Origin: Streptomyces sp. NRRL F-2664
Lineage (GTDB): Bacteria; Actinomycetota; Actinomycetes; Streptomycetales; Streptomycetaceae
NCBI RefSeq assembly: GCF_000719345.1
Contig: NZ_JOFX01000005.1
Location: forward strand, 124,001-188,000
Direction: 5' to 3'
DNA: 64,000 nt
Made by a program: the position numbers and the translations under genes
Notes under the pieces: model-generated
The model's input: the letters and a program-made list of their open reading frames with translations, nothing else
Told to the model about the DNA's origin: nothing
The model's database searches: none
Part shown: positions 27,008 through 38,311 of the stretch, piece after piece
Layout: each line of letters starts with the position of its first letter
Position numbering within the stretch: position 1 is the stretch's first letter

Positions 27008-28202
27008 GGTACTTCGGGAGGGCGGCGGCGAGGCGCGCGTACTCCTCGGGCCGGTTGTAGATCTGTCCGCAGATCCGGATGCCGCCGCCGCCCGGCCAGG
27101 GCCAGATCAGCACGCGGATACGCTCGCGCGCCGCGATCCGCTCACGCAGGGCGCGGGCGGCGTCCGGGGTGTCGGCGACACCGGCGGGCAGGCGCAGGGT
27201 GCGCATGGCGAGGCCGTCGGTGTGCGGGAGCGCTGCGAGGCCGGGGATCCCGGCGAGCAGCGCGGCGCCGTGGGCGGCGAGGGCGCTGTTGTGGGCGCGG
27301 ACCTTGGCCGCGTCGAGGGTTTCGATGAGGTCGAGCCCCTCGGGCGCGGCGAGCCAGCCGGTGTAGTCGGCGGTGGCGCGGTTCTCGACGGACCGCGGGA
27401 AGCCGTGGCCGTCCTCCCAGGACGGGACGAGCGCCCGGACCCGGTGGCGGTGCTGCGGGGCGACGGCGAGCAGGGCGGTCCCGGAGGGGGCGTAGCCCCA
27501 TTTGTGGAGGTTCCCGAACCAGAAGTCGGGGCGGCCGGCGAGCGGGTCCGCGAGCATGCCGGGGGAGTGGGCGCCGTCGACGACGGTGGTGACGCCGCGC
27601 TCGCGCAGTTCGGCGAGGAGCCGGGGCGAGGCGATGATCCGCGCGGTGGGCGAGCTGACGTGGTCGAGCACGGCGACCCGCGTACGGGCCGTCAGCGTGG
27701 CCAGTACGGCCTCCCGTACGGCGTCCTCGTCGGGCAGGGCCGGGTCGAGGGCGACGGTGGTGACGGGGGCGCGGCGGGCCGCGGCCGCGGTGACGGTGCC
27801 GTATCCGTGGTCGGTGACCAGGATCTCGTCGCCTTCGGCGAGCGGGACGGCGTCGAGGGCGAGGTTGGCGCCTTCGGTGGCGTTGGCGATGAAGGCGAGG
27901 CCGTCGGGGTCGGTGGCGAGGTGCGCGGCGATCCGGGCGCGGGCCTGCTCAAGGCGTTCGGGTACGGCGACGAAGAAGGCGTCGGGGTCGGCGTGCACCT
28001 CGGCGCGCAGCGCGGCCTGCGCCTCCTGGACGGGCACGGGGACGGCGCCGAAGGAGCCGTGGTTGAGGTGGGCCACGTCCGGGTCGAGGCGGAACAGCCC
28101 CGCACCACCGGGGAACTCTCCGGGCGCCTCCTGCCCGGCGGGCTGCGCCGCCGGGACCGCCGGGGGCGTGAACGGGTCTGCGGGGCGTGTCGTCTCGGTC
28201 AC
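26994..28202 (-). CDS. Class-V PLP-dependent aminotransferase (isopenicillin N epimerase-like)
   Basis: A 402-residue fold-type I PLP enzyme. After an N-terminal Pro/Ala-rich lead come LDPDVAHLNHGSFGAVP, FIANATEGANLAL, the PLP Asp/His region VVDGAHSPGM and the Schiff-base lysine in WFGNLHKWGYAPSG. This is the IPN epimerase/CefD-like branch, whose members include cysteine-desulfurase-like and EgtE-like lyases; the substrate is unknown. The GTG at 28202 has GGAGG 5 nt upstream. It is convergent with cobF, with a small 3' overlap. Confidence 0.9.
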   Translation of the reverse strand: MTETTRPADPFTPPAVPAAQPAGQEAPGEFPGGAGLFRLDPDVAHLNHGSFGAVPVPVQEAQAALRAEVHADPDAFFVAVPERLEQARARIAAHLATDPDGLAFIANATEGANLALDAVPLAEGDEILVTDHGYGTVTAAAARRAPVTTVALDPALPDEDAVREAVLATLTARTRVAVLDHVSSPTARIIASPRLLAELRERGVTTVVDGAHSPGMLADPLAGRPDFWFGNLHKWGYAPSGTALLAVAPQHRHRVRALVPSWEDGHGFPRSVENRATADYTGWLAAPEGLDLIETLDAAKVRAHNSALAAHGAALLAGIPGLAALPHTDGLAMRTLRLPAGVADTPDAARALRERIAARERIRVLIWPWPGGGGIRICGQIYNRPEEYARLAAALPKYLRCA

Positions 28203-28340
28203 GGTGCCTCCGGTGTGCGGCGGGGTGTCGTCCGGATCATCCCCCGCCGCCCCCGTCGCCGGGAACACCACCGCGGCGCCACCGGCCGGATCCGCGCGGA
28301 CCGGCTGCGGCGGCGGGGGGCCGTGCCGTTGCGGCCTCCG

Positions 28341-30080
28341 TCACCGTTCGCGGCCGCTCGTCGCCGCGTAGTACTGGAGGTCCTGGACCTCCACCGAGTG
28401 GTCCACCCGGTACGGGAGGTCGACCTCGGCCGAGGTCTTCCCGTCGCGCGTGACGTGCGCCGCGCTCGTGCCGGTCCTGAGGGGGAGCAGCTGGGAATGG
28501 AGTCCGGCGGGGGCGTCGTGGCTGCCCCGGACCGTGCCGACCGTCGTGCGCACGACCGCCGGGCCGGTGAGGAAGCTGAGCACTTCCACCGTGTCCCTGG
28601 GCGGGGCGCTGCCCTTGCGCAGCGACATCACCAGAGACTGGTCGCCGGTGGGGTCGGCGCCCGCGAACTGGGTGCGGGCGGTGAGGTACAGGGTGTCGCG
28701 GACGATCTTCGGCCAGGCGCCCGTCTTGAAACGGGTCAGGTAGTAGGAGGTGAGGTCGAGGTAGGCGTGACCGTTGTGCACGGACGGCGCGAACTGGCTG
28801 CCCTCGGAGTAGTCGTTCCAGGTGGTGAGCTGGACCCAGTCGGCGCCGTCCTCGATGGCGCGGGTCCAGGTGGCGCGCAGGGTCGCCGTGTTGCCGGCCT
28901 CGTCGTAGATGCCCTGGTTGGGGCGGGCGTCCTGGACCGACACGGGCTGCATCCAGATCTTGCCCATGCCGTGGGCCCGCCGGACGTCGCGGGTGGAGCT
29001 CTCCTGGCCGACGTAGCTGCGGCTGCCCCACTCGGAGAAGCCGTGGCTGATCGGGGCGAACTCGCCGCTGTGGGCGCCGAAGTCGAGGAAGAGCGGCACG
29101 AAGGCGGTGCCGATGCCGTGGTCGGCCCTGAGCACCCGGATGACCTCGGTCCACCAGGCCACGCTCTTCGCCTCGGCCTTGAAGGGGGAGACGACGAGCC
29201 GGCCGTCCGGGAGCCGGTGGGCGGCGGAGGCGTCGCCGAGCGTCGCGATCGCCTCGGCCAGCACGCGGGGGTCGTCGGTCTTCAGGGAGGTCATGTCCGG
29301 CATCAGCATGATTTTGAAGTGCGGGTCGACCGAACGGGCGGCCGCCATGAGCAGGTTGGAGCGGTCCCAGTTCTTGCCGGAGAGGGAGAGCAGGTCGAGG
29401 GTGAAGCCGTCGATGCCGGCGGCGCGGGCGGTGCGCACCTCCTGCTGGAGGTTGGCGTACTCCCAGTCCCCGCTCTTGGGGGCCACGGGCAGCGGGCGGT
29501 CGCGCAGCAGGCCGCCGTAGCGGCCGTGTTTGCCGCTCTCGCCGTCGGGGTTCAGGTAGTTGCGGGCGTAGTAGTCGTTGTCCGCGCCCGCATTGTCCAG
29601 GGAGAGCGGGTACGGGGTGAAGTAGTGGGCGAACACCAGCTTCCTGCCGGCTTCGCCGGAGCGCAGGGCAGCCGGCTGGGGCATGTCGAAGGGCAGGGCG
29701 GCCACGGGGCGGGCGGCTCCGGAGTCCACCGCTCCGTCGGGATCGCCCTTGCCCGCCGCGCCCTGGGTGGGGGCGGGGCTCTCTTCCGGCTTCGGGGCGT
29801 CCGGGCCGGTGGCGTCGGAAGCGGAGCCGGGCCCGGGGAGCTGGGGGGCCGCGGGGCCCTGCGCGGTGGCGCTCTGAGCGGGGTCCCCGGCGAGCGGGTC
29901 CCAGGCGATGCCGGTGGCCGCACAGACACCCACGAGGAGGAAGGCGGACAGCAGCAGGGTCAGCAGCGGCCGGCCGCCCCGCACCGCCGGTCGGCGCCGG
30001 TGCGACACCGGTCGCGCCGCCCGGTCCGCGCCGCGTGTGCTCTGTCGTGCTCGCCGGTCCGTGCGCCGGTCCGCTGTCAT
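28341..30080 (-). CDS. Secreted glycoside hydrolase family 71 (alpha-1,3-glucanase)
   Basis: A 579-residue exported enzyme. An Arg-rich N-terminus precedes a hydrophobic segment (LLTLLLSAFLLVGVCAATGIA), either a signal peptide or membrane anchor, then a Pro/Ala/Gly linker of about 80 residues. The catalytic region opens with KLVFAHYFTPYPLSLDNAGADNDYY and contains GIDGFTLDLLSL, FKIMLMPDMTSL and WVQLTTWNDYSEG, typical of GH71 mutanases. It probably attacks fungal cell-wall or biofilm alpha-1,3-glucan. ATG with a GGGAGGGG SD. It is divergent from the small ATPase-fragment gene. Confidence 0.9.
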   Translation of the reverse strand: MTADRRTDRRARQSTRGADRAARPVSHRRRPAVRGGRPLLTLLLSAFLLVGVCAATGIAWDPLAGDPAQSATAQGPAAPQLPGPGSASDATGPDAPKPEESPAPTQGAAGKGDPDGAVDSGAARPVAALPFDMPQPAALRSGEAGRKLVFAHYFTPYPLSLDNAGADNDYYARNYLNPDGESGKHGRYGGLLRDRPLPVAPKSGDWEYANLQQEVRTARAAGIDGFTLDLLSLSGKNWDRSNLLMAAARSVDPHFKIMLMPDMTSLKTDDPRVLAEAIATLGDASAAHRLPDGRLVVSPFKAEAKSVAWWTEVIRVLRADHGIGTAFVPLFLDFGAHSGEFAPISHGFSEWGSRSYVGQESSTRDVRRAHGMGKIWMQPVSVQDARPNQGIYDEAGNTATLRATWTRAIEDGADWVQLTTWNDYSEGSQFAPSVHNGHAYLDLTSYYLTRFKTGAWPKIVRDTLYLTARTQFAGADPTGDQSLVMSLRKGSAPPRDTVEVLSFLTGPAVVRTTVGTVRGSHDAPAGLHSQLLPLRTGTSAAHVTRDGKTSAEVDLPYRVDHSVEVQDLQYYAATSGRER

Positions 30081-30313
30081 CGTGGCCCCTCCCGCCCCTG
30101 CGCCCCGCAGGGCCTGGACAGCAGTAGAGCCGATTCCCGGCTCCCGGACAACCGTTCCAGGCCGCCGGGCGGGCCCGGCCCCTCGCCCCCGGATCGGAAT
30201 CCGACATTCCCCTAGCGATACGGCCCAAGTGGCGCATAATCGTCGGCATACGGCCGAAAGATCCCTGCAGACGGGGCCGTACCTGGTCACGCATGCGAGG
30301 GGGCATCGCGCCG

Positions 30314-30784
30314 ATGAGGGAATCGGGGTCAGGATCCACCGGGCGGCTCCCGGCGACCTCCGCCGAGATGTCGCGGCTGCTGACCGCCGTCCGGCGCGGG
30401 CGGGTGCTCACCGTGGCGGGCGGGTTCCGCGAGCCGCGCAGCCTGCTGGTGCGGGAGATCGCGCGAAGGCTCGCGTCGAACTTCTGCGACGGGGTGGCGG
30501 TCGTCGCCCTCGACCCGCTGGAGGGCGGCTACGGCGTCCGCGAACTGACGGCGGAACTGGGTTCCGTACCCGGCGTGCCGGCCCTGCCCCGCGGGACGAC
30601 GACGCACGCCGCGTCCTGGCTGGCCGAGCGGGACATGCTGCTCGTCCTGGACGGGACGGAGCAGCTCGGCCAGGACGCCCTGGCCTGGCTGCGCACGCTG
30701 CTGCCCGTGGCTCCCGGACTGCGGATCCTGGCCGCCGGGCGGGCCCCGCTGGCCTTCGACCAGGAGCGCATCCACCGCCTGTGA
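30314..30784 (+). CDS. Degenerate NB-ARC/AfsR-type ATPase fragment (stand-alone)
   Basis: A 156-residue protein that resembles just the core of the NB-ARC/AAA domain found in AfsR/SARP and LuxR-type regulators. The order of landmarks is kept: [11 protein letters not shown] at the Walker A position, VAVVALDPL, Walker B-like [11 protein letters not shown], and the sensor [11 protein letters not shown]. However, the Walker A GKT is missing ([10 protein letters not shown] instead), and no DNA-binding or TPR domain follows. The ATG at 30314 has GAGGGGG 10 nt upstream. It may be a decayed regulator or a short non-hydrolysing partner. Divergent from the GH71 gene. Confidence 0.6.
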   Translation: MRESGSGSTGRLPATSAEMSRLLTAVRRGRVLTVAGGFREPRSLLVREIARRLASNFCDGVAVVALDPLEGGYGVRELTAELGSVPGVPALPRGTTTHAASWLAERDMLLVLDGTEQLGQDALAWLRTLLPVAPGLRILAAGRAPLAFDQERIHRL

Positions 30785-30863
30785 CCGGCCGCGGACGGCT
30801 CCGCCCCGACCGGGCGCGGGGCCGGCCGGGGCGGAACACGTCGGGAACGCGTCGGGAGGAGCG

Positions 30864-33134
<2,271 letters not shown>

Positions 33135-33221
33135 TCAAGATATCTCGTGATCGGGCCGGTCAGCACAGCCCCCGGCCGCCAGTCCGCGAGACGCACGTCA
33201 CGCGGGCTTCCCCGGGCCCGG

Positions 33222-33268
33222 AAAAAGCGAGAGCGCCGCCCGCCGCTGTTTCAGCGGGGGCGGCGCTC
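33222..33268 (-). terminator. Intrinsic terminator after DUF805
   Basis: On the minus strand, arms at 33252-33268 and 33231-33248 form a ~17-bp GC stem with a 3-nt loop and one bulge. A run of five T (33222-33226) lies just downstream. This is a classical rho-independent terminator for the DUF805 gene and insulates icd. Confidence 0.85.
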
Positions 33269-33313
33269 GGGCGATCAACCACGCTCGGGCCGCGAGCGGG
33301 CCCGGACGGCGGA

Positions 33314-33670
33314 TCAGGCGGCGTAGGCGGCCTTCGGGTCCTGGCCGTACTGGTTCGGCTGCGGCTGGCCGGCGGTGGCCAGCAGGACCAGCAGCCAGAT
33401 GCCGCCGATGAACGGCACGAGGGAGATGAGCATCCACCAGCCGGACTTGCCGGTGTCGTGCAGGCGGCGCACGGACACGGCCAGGTTCGGGAGCAGGGTG
33501 GCCAGCGCGTAGATGAGGTACAGCCACGGGGACGTGCCGAGGACGGCGTCCAGGATCGCGACGATGATCAGCGCGGCGATCTGGAAGAGGAAGAACATCC
33601 AGTACTCCTGGCGGCGCGCGCGGCCGGAGAAGTCGGCGTACTTCTTCAGAACGTCGAGGTAGTAGTTCAC
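33314..33670 (-). CDS. DUF805 membrane protein
   Basis: A 118-residue protein with the DUF805 pattern: YADFSGRARRQEYWMFFLFQ, then three or four hydrophobic helices with the conserved RRLHDTGKSGWWMLISLVPFIG between the second and third. The family includes YhaH-like inner membrane proteins of unknown role. The GTG start has GGGGGGA upstream. The 280-bp gap upstream of it holds no gene; it presumably contains the promoter. Confidence 0.93.
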   Translation of the reverse strand: MNYYLDVLKKYADFSGRARRQEYWMFFLFQIAALIIVAILDAVLGTSPWLYLIYALATLLPNLAVSVRRLHDTGKSGWWMLISLVPFIGGIWLLVLLATAGQPQPNQYGQDPKAAYAA

Positions 33671-33950
33671 GGGTCCCCCCAGAGGACGGTTGGTTCGGCC
33701 CGTCCTGCTGGAGCAAGCCGGGGCAGAACTTATGCCCCCCTTACGTCGAGGTCAAGCCACTTACGGGGAAGCCAAATCGGCCGGACCGCCCGATTTCCGG
33801 CACCCGGGTCACGCTTTCGGGACACAGCCGCGGCGCCATGTCCGCGGACGTCCGAATCGTCCGCACGCGAGGCCTACTTGACGCCCCGGGAGCTGTTCCG
33901 ATCGTTACCCACATCGTTACCCCCTCGCGACACCGCGGGGACCCCCGGGG

Positions 33951-35039
33951 TCAGAGCCAGCCGTTGCGGCGGAAGCCCCGGTGGATGAGGAAGCAGGCCA
34001 CCGCCATGACGCCGAGGACGAGCGGGTAGCCGTACGTCCAGTGCAGCTCCGGCATGTGGTCGAAGTTCATGCCGTAGACACCGCAGACCATGGTGGGCAC
34101 CGCCACGATCGCCGCCCATGCCGTGATCTTGCGCATGTCCTCGTTCTGAGCGACCGTCACCTGCGCAAGGTGGGCCTGGAGGATGGAGTCCAGGAGGTTG
34201 TCGTAGGCGCCGATCTGCTCGGTGGCCCGGGTCACGTGGTCCGCGACGTCCCGGAAGTACGCACGGATCTCCGGCGGGATGACCGGTATCGGCTGGGTGG
34301 CCAACTGCTGGAGCGGCCGGCCCAGCGGCGCCACCGCCCGCCGCAGCTCCAGGAGTTCACGCTTGAGCTGGTAGATGCGTCCGGCGTCGCCGCGGCCGCC
34401 GTTCTCGCTGAACACCGCGGTCTCCACGGCGTCGATGTCGTTCTGCACGGCGTCGGTGACGGCCATGTAGTCGTCGACCACGTGGTCCGCGATCCCGTGC
34501 AGGACCGCCGCGGGGCCCCTGAGCAGCTGCTCGGGGTCGGCCTCCAGCTCCTCGCGCACGGGCCCGAGGGTGCCGCGGCCGCCGTGCCGGATGGTGATGA
34601 CGAAGTCCTGGCCGGTGAAGGCCATCAGCTCGCCGGTCTCCACCACCTCGCTGGTGGCGGTCAGTTCCTCGTGCTCCACGTAGCGCACGGTCTTGAAGAC
34701 GGAGAAGAGCGTGTCGCCGTAGCGCTCCACCTTGGGGCGCTGGTGCGCGTGGACGGCGTCCTCGACGGCGAGGGGGTGCAGGCCGAACAGCTCCGCGAGC
34801 CCGGCGAGCTCGGCCTGCGACGGCTCGTGCAGGCCGATCCAGACGAAGCCGTCGCCGCTCTTGCGGACCCGGCGCAATGCCTCCTCGGCCTCGGCGCAGT
34901 CCTCCTGCCGCGTACCGTCCCGGTAGACCAGGCAGTTGACCACCGCGCTGCCGAGCGGGGAGCGGGCCGGGTGGCTGAGGTCGACGGCCCTGCGGTAGCC
35001 GCGGCGCACGGCCCGGCGCAGGTTGCTGAACATGGACAA
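33951..35039 (-). CDS. corA: CorA-type Mg2+/Co2+ transporter
   Basis: A ~362-residue CorA channel. The large N-terminal cytosolic funnel is followed by the stalk helix region (RELLELRRAVAPLGRPLQQL) and two C-terminal membrane helices. The selectivity signature Y-G-M-N-F closes TM1 (TMVCGVYGMNF), followed by the periplasmic loop DHMPELHW. The start may be TTG at 35039, which has GGGGAG 7 nt upstream, or the ATG two codons in. No Mg2+ riboswitch is visible in the short upstream gap. Confidence 0.95.
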   Translation of the reverse strand: MSMFSNLRRAVRRGYRRAVDLSHPARSPLGSAVVNCLVYRDGTRQEDCAEAEEALRRVRKSGDGFVWIGLHEPSQAELAGLAELFGLHPLAVEDAVHAHQRPKVERYGDTLFSVFKTVRYVEHEELTATSEVVETGELMAFTGQDFVITIRHGGRGTLGPVREELEADPEQLLRGPAAVLHGIADHVVDDYMAVTDAVQNDIDAVETAVFSENGGRGDAGRIYQLKRELLELRRAVAPLGRPLQQLATQPIPVIPPEIRAYFRDVADHVTRATEQIGAYDNLLDSILQAHLAQVTVAQNEDMRKITAWAAIVAVPTMVCGVYGMNFDHMPELHWTYGYPLVLGVMAVACFLIHRGFRRNGWL

Positions 35040-35112
35040 CGGCGTACTCCCCTTCGGCGGATCACCGGCCAGTCTGCCATCGTCGCAGGCCGGGCCGGCC
35101 CCGGGCGCGGTG

Positions 35113-35508
35113 TCAGGCCCGGTCGACGAACACGCTGGTCGACTTCACCCGCGCCGTGGCCCGTGCACCGACCTCCAGGCCGAGTTCCTCGACCGCCTCC
35201 CGCGTCAGCAGCGACACGATGCGGTGCGGACCGGCCTGGATCTCCACCTGCGCGTCGACCGTGCCCAGTCTCACCCCGGTGACGATGCCGGGGAAGGCGT
35301 TGCGCGCCGAGGTGTGGGGGGCTTCCTCGCCCTCGGCGTCGCCCTCCCGCGCGACCACGACGCAGAACGCCGCCAGGTCGGGCCCGTCCACCATCCTGCG
35401 GGTGCCCTCGCGCCGGGTCGGGAAGCGCTCGGCGTCCGCCCAGCGCCGGGCGGTGTCGATGCTGACGCCGAGCAGCCGGGCCGCCTGGCCGATCGTGTAG
35501 GACTCCAT
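35113..35508 (-). CDS. MerR-like helix-turn-helix plus TOBE (molybdate-binding) protein
   Basis: A 131-residue protein with two parts. Residues 1-60 form a MerR/excisionase-type winged helix (YTIGQAARLLGVSIDTARRWADAERFPTRREGTRRMVDGPDLAAF). Residues 68-131 form a TOBE domain (RNAFPGIVTGVRLGTVDAQVEI, then EELGLEVGARATARVKSTSVFVD), which binds molybdate or tungstate in Mop/ModE proteins. It probably senses molybdate, or acts as a molbindin with a DNA-binding head. No mod transport genes are adjacent. Confidence 0.88.
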   Translation of the reverse strand: MESYTIGQAARLLGVSIDTARRWADAERFPTRREGTRRMVDGPDLAAFCVVVAREGDAEGEEAPHTSARNAFPGIVTGVRLGTVDAQVEIQAGPHRIVSLLTREAVEELGLEVGARATARVKSTSVFVDRA

Positions 35509-35538
35509 GGTCCGCCAGCCTATGCCCGGACCGGGCGG

Positions 35539-36447
35539 TCACGCCGAGGGGCTGCGAAGTGCCTGCGCGGCCGCCGCCGCGACCACGTCAGCGACCGTCG
35601 ACAGGGCCGGCGAGTCGAGTTTCCACTGCTGCCAGTAGAGGGGTACGTCCAGCGGCCGGCCGGGCACCACCAGCACCAGCTCGCCGGCGCGCACCAGCGG
35701 ACCCGCCTGCTGCTCGGGCACCAGCCCCCACCCCAGTCCGGCGACGACCGCGTCCCGGAAGCCCTCCGACGTCGGCACGTGGTGCCGCACCGGCCCCGCT
35801 CCGGCCGCGAGGTCCCCGGTCAGTGAGCGGACGAAGGCGTCCTGGAGGTCGTCCTTGCGGTCGAAGACGATCGTCGGGGCCTCTCGCAGGTCCCGCTCCG
35901 GCGGGCCCTTCAGGTACCGTCCGGCGAAGGCGGGGCTGGCCGTCGGCAGGTACCGCGCCAGGCCCAGCATCCGTACGCTGCACCCGGCCACCGGGTCCGG
36001 CGAGGAGGTCACCGCCGCCATCACCTGGCCTTCGCGCAGCAGTGCCGTGGTGTGCGATTCGTCCTCGCGGTGCAGTTCGATGCAGATCGGCGGGTCCTGC
36101 GGGAGCCTCGTCAGCGCGGGCAGGAACCACGTCGCGAGGGAGTCGGCGTTCACCGCGATCGGCAACCGCACGGGTCCCCGCTCGTCGGCCATGCCCAACT
36201 CGGCGCGCGCGTCCCGTTCCAGCCGGGCCAGCTGCCGGGCGAAGCGGACCACCACCTCCCCGGATTCCGTCGCCCGTACCGGCTTCGTCCGCATCAGCAG
36301 CACGCGTCCGGTGCGCTGTTCGAGGGCCTTGACGCGCTGGCTGACGGCCGACGGCGTCACATGGAGGGCGGCCGCCGCCGCGTCGAAGGTGCCCTCGTCG
36401 ACCACGGCGAGGAGGGTGCGTACCTGGTCCAGAGGGAGCTCGTCCAT
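35539..36447 (-). CDS. LysR-family regulator, ArgP/LysG-like
   Basis: A 302-residue LysR regulator. The N-terminal winged HTH reads LDQVRTLLAVVDEGTFDAAAAALHVTPSAVSQRVKALE, followed by a LysR substrate-binding domain. It diverges from a LysE/ArgO exporter, the classic ArgP/LysG arrangement in which the regulator senses lysine or arginine and turns on export. The ATG at 36447 has a GTG just before it, and no strong SD is visible. The 68-bp intergenic region has an AT-rich centre that should carry the operator and both promoters. Confidence 0.92.
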   Translation of the reverse strand: MDELPLDQVRTLLAVVDEGTFDAAAAALHVTPSAVSQRVKALEQRTGRVLLMRTKPVRATESGEVVVRFARQLARLERDARAELGMADERGPVRLPIAVNADSLATWFLPALTRLPQDPPICIELHREDESHTTALLREGQVMAAVTSSPDPVAGCSVRMLGLARYLPTASPAFAGRYLKGPPERDLREAPTIVFDRKDDLQDAFVRSLTGDLAAGAGPVRHHVPTSEGFRDAVVAGLGWGLVPEQQAGPLVRAGELVLVVPGRPLDVPLYWQQWKLDSPALSTVADVVAAAAAQALRSPSA

Positions 36448-36515
36448 CACGCGTGCTAATGGTACGTAAAAATCTTTAGCTGTACTGAAACATCTGCGCT
36501 GCCTACGGTCGAGCC

Positions 36516-37139
36516 ATGACCTACGGCACCCTCACCGCGGCCCTGGCCGGCTTCGGCACCGGACTCTCCCTCATCGTCGCCATCGGCGCGCAGAACGCCT
36601 TCGTCCTCCGGCAGGGCGTGCGCCGCCACGCCGTGCTCGCCGTGGTCGCCATCTGTGCCGTCTCCGACGCCGCCCTCATCGCCCTCGGCGTGGCGGGCGT
36701 CGGGGCCTTCGTGACCGCCTGGCCCGCGGCCCTGACCGCGGTGGGCCTGGCAGGTGGCGTGTTCCTCGTCGGCTACGGGGTCCTCGCCGCGCGCCGGGTG
36801 CTGCGGCCGGTCCCCGGCGCCGCCCTCACCGCGCAGGGCGCGGCGTCCGGCTCCGTGCGGGGGGCGGTACTCACCTGCCTGGCCATGACCTGGCTCAACC
36901 CGCACGTGTACCTGGACACCGTGCTGCTCGTCGGCTCCCTCGCCGCCGATCGCGGCGACCTGCGCTGGGCCTTCGGCGTGGGAGCCGGCCTGGCCAGCCT
37001 GACCTGGTTCGCCGGCCTGGGCTACGGGGCCCGGCTGCTGAGCGGCGTCCTGGCCCGCCCCTCGGCCTGGCGCGTCATGGACGGCCTCGTCGCCGCCACG
37101 ATGGTCACCATGGGCGGCCTCCTCCTGGCCCGCGCCTAG
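36516..37139 (+). CDS. lysE: LysE/ArgO-family amino acid exporter
   Basis: A 207-residue membrane protein with about 6 helices. The family signature appears early: GTGLSLIVAIGAQNAFVLRQGVRRHAVLAVVAICAVSDAALIALG, and later the conserved TWLNPHVYLDTVLLVGSL. These exporters remove excess lysine or arginine. It is divergent from its likely ArgP/LysG-type regulator. Arginine released by the cyanophycin-type island about 12 kb away would be one possible source of substrate, which is speculation. Confidence 0.94.
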   Translation: MTYGTLTAALAGFGTGLSLIVAIGAQNAFVLRQGVRRHAVLAVVAICAVSDAALIALGVAGVGAFVTAWPAALTAVGLAGGVFLVGYGVLAARRVLRPVPGAALTAQGAASGSVRGAVLTCLAMTWLNPHVYLDTVLLVGSLAADRGDLRWAFGVGAGLASLTWFAGLGYGARLLSGVLARPSAWRVMDGLVAATMVTMGGLLLARA

Positions 37140-37283
37140 GAGTCGCGTCTTTTGGATCATGCCGGGCTCGCGGGGGTGGCGGCGGGGCGGGTGGCGCGGC
37201 GGGGGTCCGCATGTCGGTGCCGGGCGGGCGGGGCGGGACCGGCATAGTGCTGCTGGCCAGGACCCGAGTACCAGGAGCCCGCC

Positions 37284-38270
37284 GTGTCCGAACGCCCCTC
37301 CCCCGCCCGGCCGGCGCCGGTCGTGGCCGCCGCCGGGATCGTCCTGGACGCCCGCGGGCGGGTCCTCGTACGGACCACCGCGTCCGGCACCGACCTGCCC
37401 GGCGGTGCCGTCGGGGACACCGAGACGCCGGAGCAGGGGCTGGCCCGCGGCCTGCGGGAGCAACTCGGGCTCACGGCGCCCGTCGGCCGGCTGCTGGCGG
37501 TGGACTCCAGGCCGCCGGGGCCGCTCGGCCGGTCCCTGATCGTGCACGTCCACCTGGTCGGACCGCTCCCGCCGCAGGAGGGCGGCCCGGCGCCTGCCGG
37601 AACGCGCAGGCTGCGTCCGCAGGAGGCATGCGCCGTCCTGCCGCCGCGGGTCGCGGCCCGGCTGCGGGCGGGGCTGGCCGCCCTGCACACCGGTTCCTTC
37701 GCCCACCTGGTCGACGGTGTGCCCCAGCCGGGTTCTCCGGCCGGCCTGGACCCGGCCCGGCGGGCGGCCCTGGAGCACGCCGGCGCACTCGACGCGGCGA
37801 GCCACCGGGCCAGCCGGCCGAAGGCGCTGACCGCCGCGAGCGTGGTGTTCACCGCGGGCGACGGCGGGATCCTGCTCGTGCAGCCCGCGTACGGCCGTAC
37901 CGACCGCTGGAACCTGCCGGGCGGCGGCATCGACAGCGACATCGGTGAGATCCCGCGCGCCGCCGCCCGGCGGGAGGTCCGGGAGGAACTCGGCCTCGAC
38001 CTGGCCCCGGGCCGCCTCCTCGCGGTGAACTGGTCGCACAAACCCGGCCGTCCGGCCCGCATCCGCTTCCTCTACGACGGCGGCGTCCTCGACGCCCCGA
38101 CGCTCGCCCGGATCCGGCTGGACCCGGCCGAGCTGCTCCAGTGGCGCACCGTCCCGCGCGAGGAGCTGCGCACCCTGGTCAAGGGCGTCCTGCGGCGCCA
38201 GATCACCGCCTGCCTGGAGGCCCGGGCCCGAGGCACGGGCCCGCTGGAACTCCACGAGGGGCGCCCCTGA
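37284..38270 (+). CDS. Tandem Nudix hydrolase (one degenerate, one intact Nudix box)
   Basis: A 328-residue protein with two Nudix folds. The N-terminal domain (about residues 10-150) keeps the shape but has a broken box: GGAVGDTETPEQGLARGLREQLG lacks the catalytic REx2EE. The C-terminal domain (about 175-310) has an intact box: GGGIDSDIGEIPRAAARREVREELG. The first domain is therefore probably structural or substrate-binding. The GTG start has AGGAG 6 nt upstream. Substrate not predictable; nucleoside diphosphate derivatives are typical. Confidence 0.88.
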   Translation: MSERPSPARPAPVVAAAGIVLDARGRVLVRTTASGTDLPGGAVGDTETPEQGLARGLREQLGLTAPVGRLLAVDSRPPGPLGRSLIVHVHLVGPLPPQEGGPAPAGTRRLRPQEACAVLPPRVAARLRAGLAALHTGSFAHLVDGVPQPGSPAGLDPARRAALEHAGALDAASHRASRPKALTAASVVFTAGDGGILLVQPAYGRTDRWNLPGGGIDSDIGEIPRAAARREVREELGLDLAPGRLLAVNWSHKPGRPARIRFLYDGGVLDAPTLARIRLDPAELLQWRTVPREELRTLVKGVLRRQITACLEARARGTGPLELHEGRP

Positions 38271-38311
38271 CCGCCCTGCGGGCCCGCGTTGCGCGGGTTA
38301 CCGTCGGCGGC

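Noticed and set aside
26874..30215. 1113-codon plus-strand frame opposite the aminotransferase and GH71 genes
   Set aside because: Glycine/arginine/valine-rich shadow with no domain; both opposite genes have clear motifs and RBSs.
35040..35112. Mg2+ riboswitch ahead of corA
   Set aside because: The gap is only 73 bp and has no M-box-like conserved blocks.
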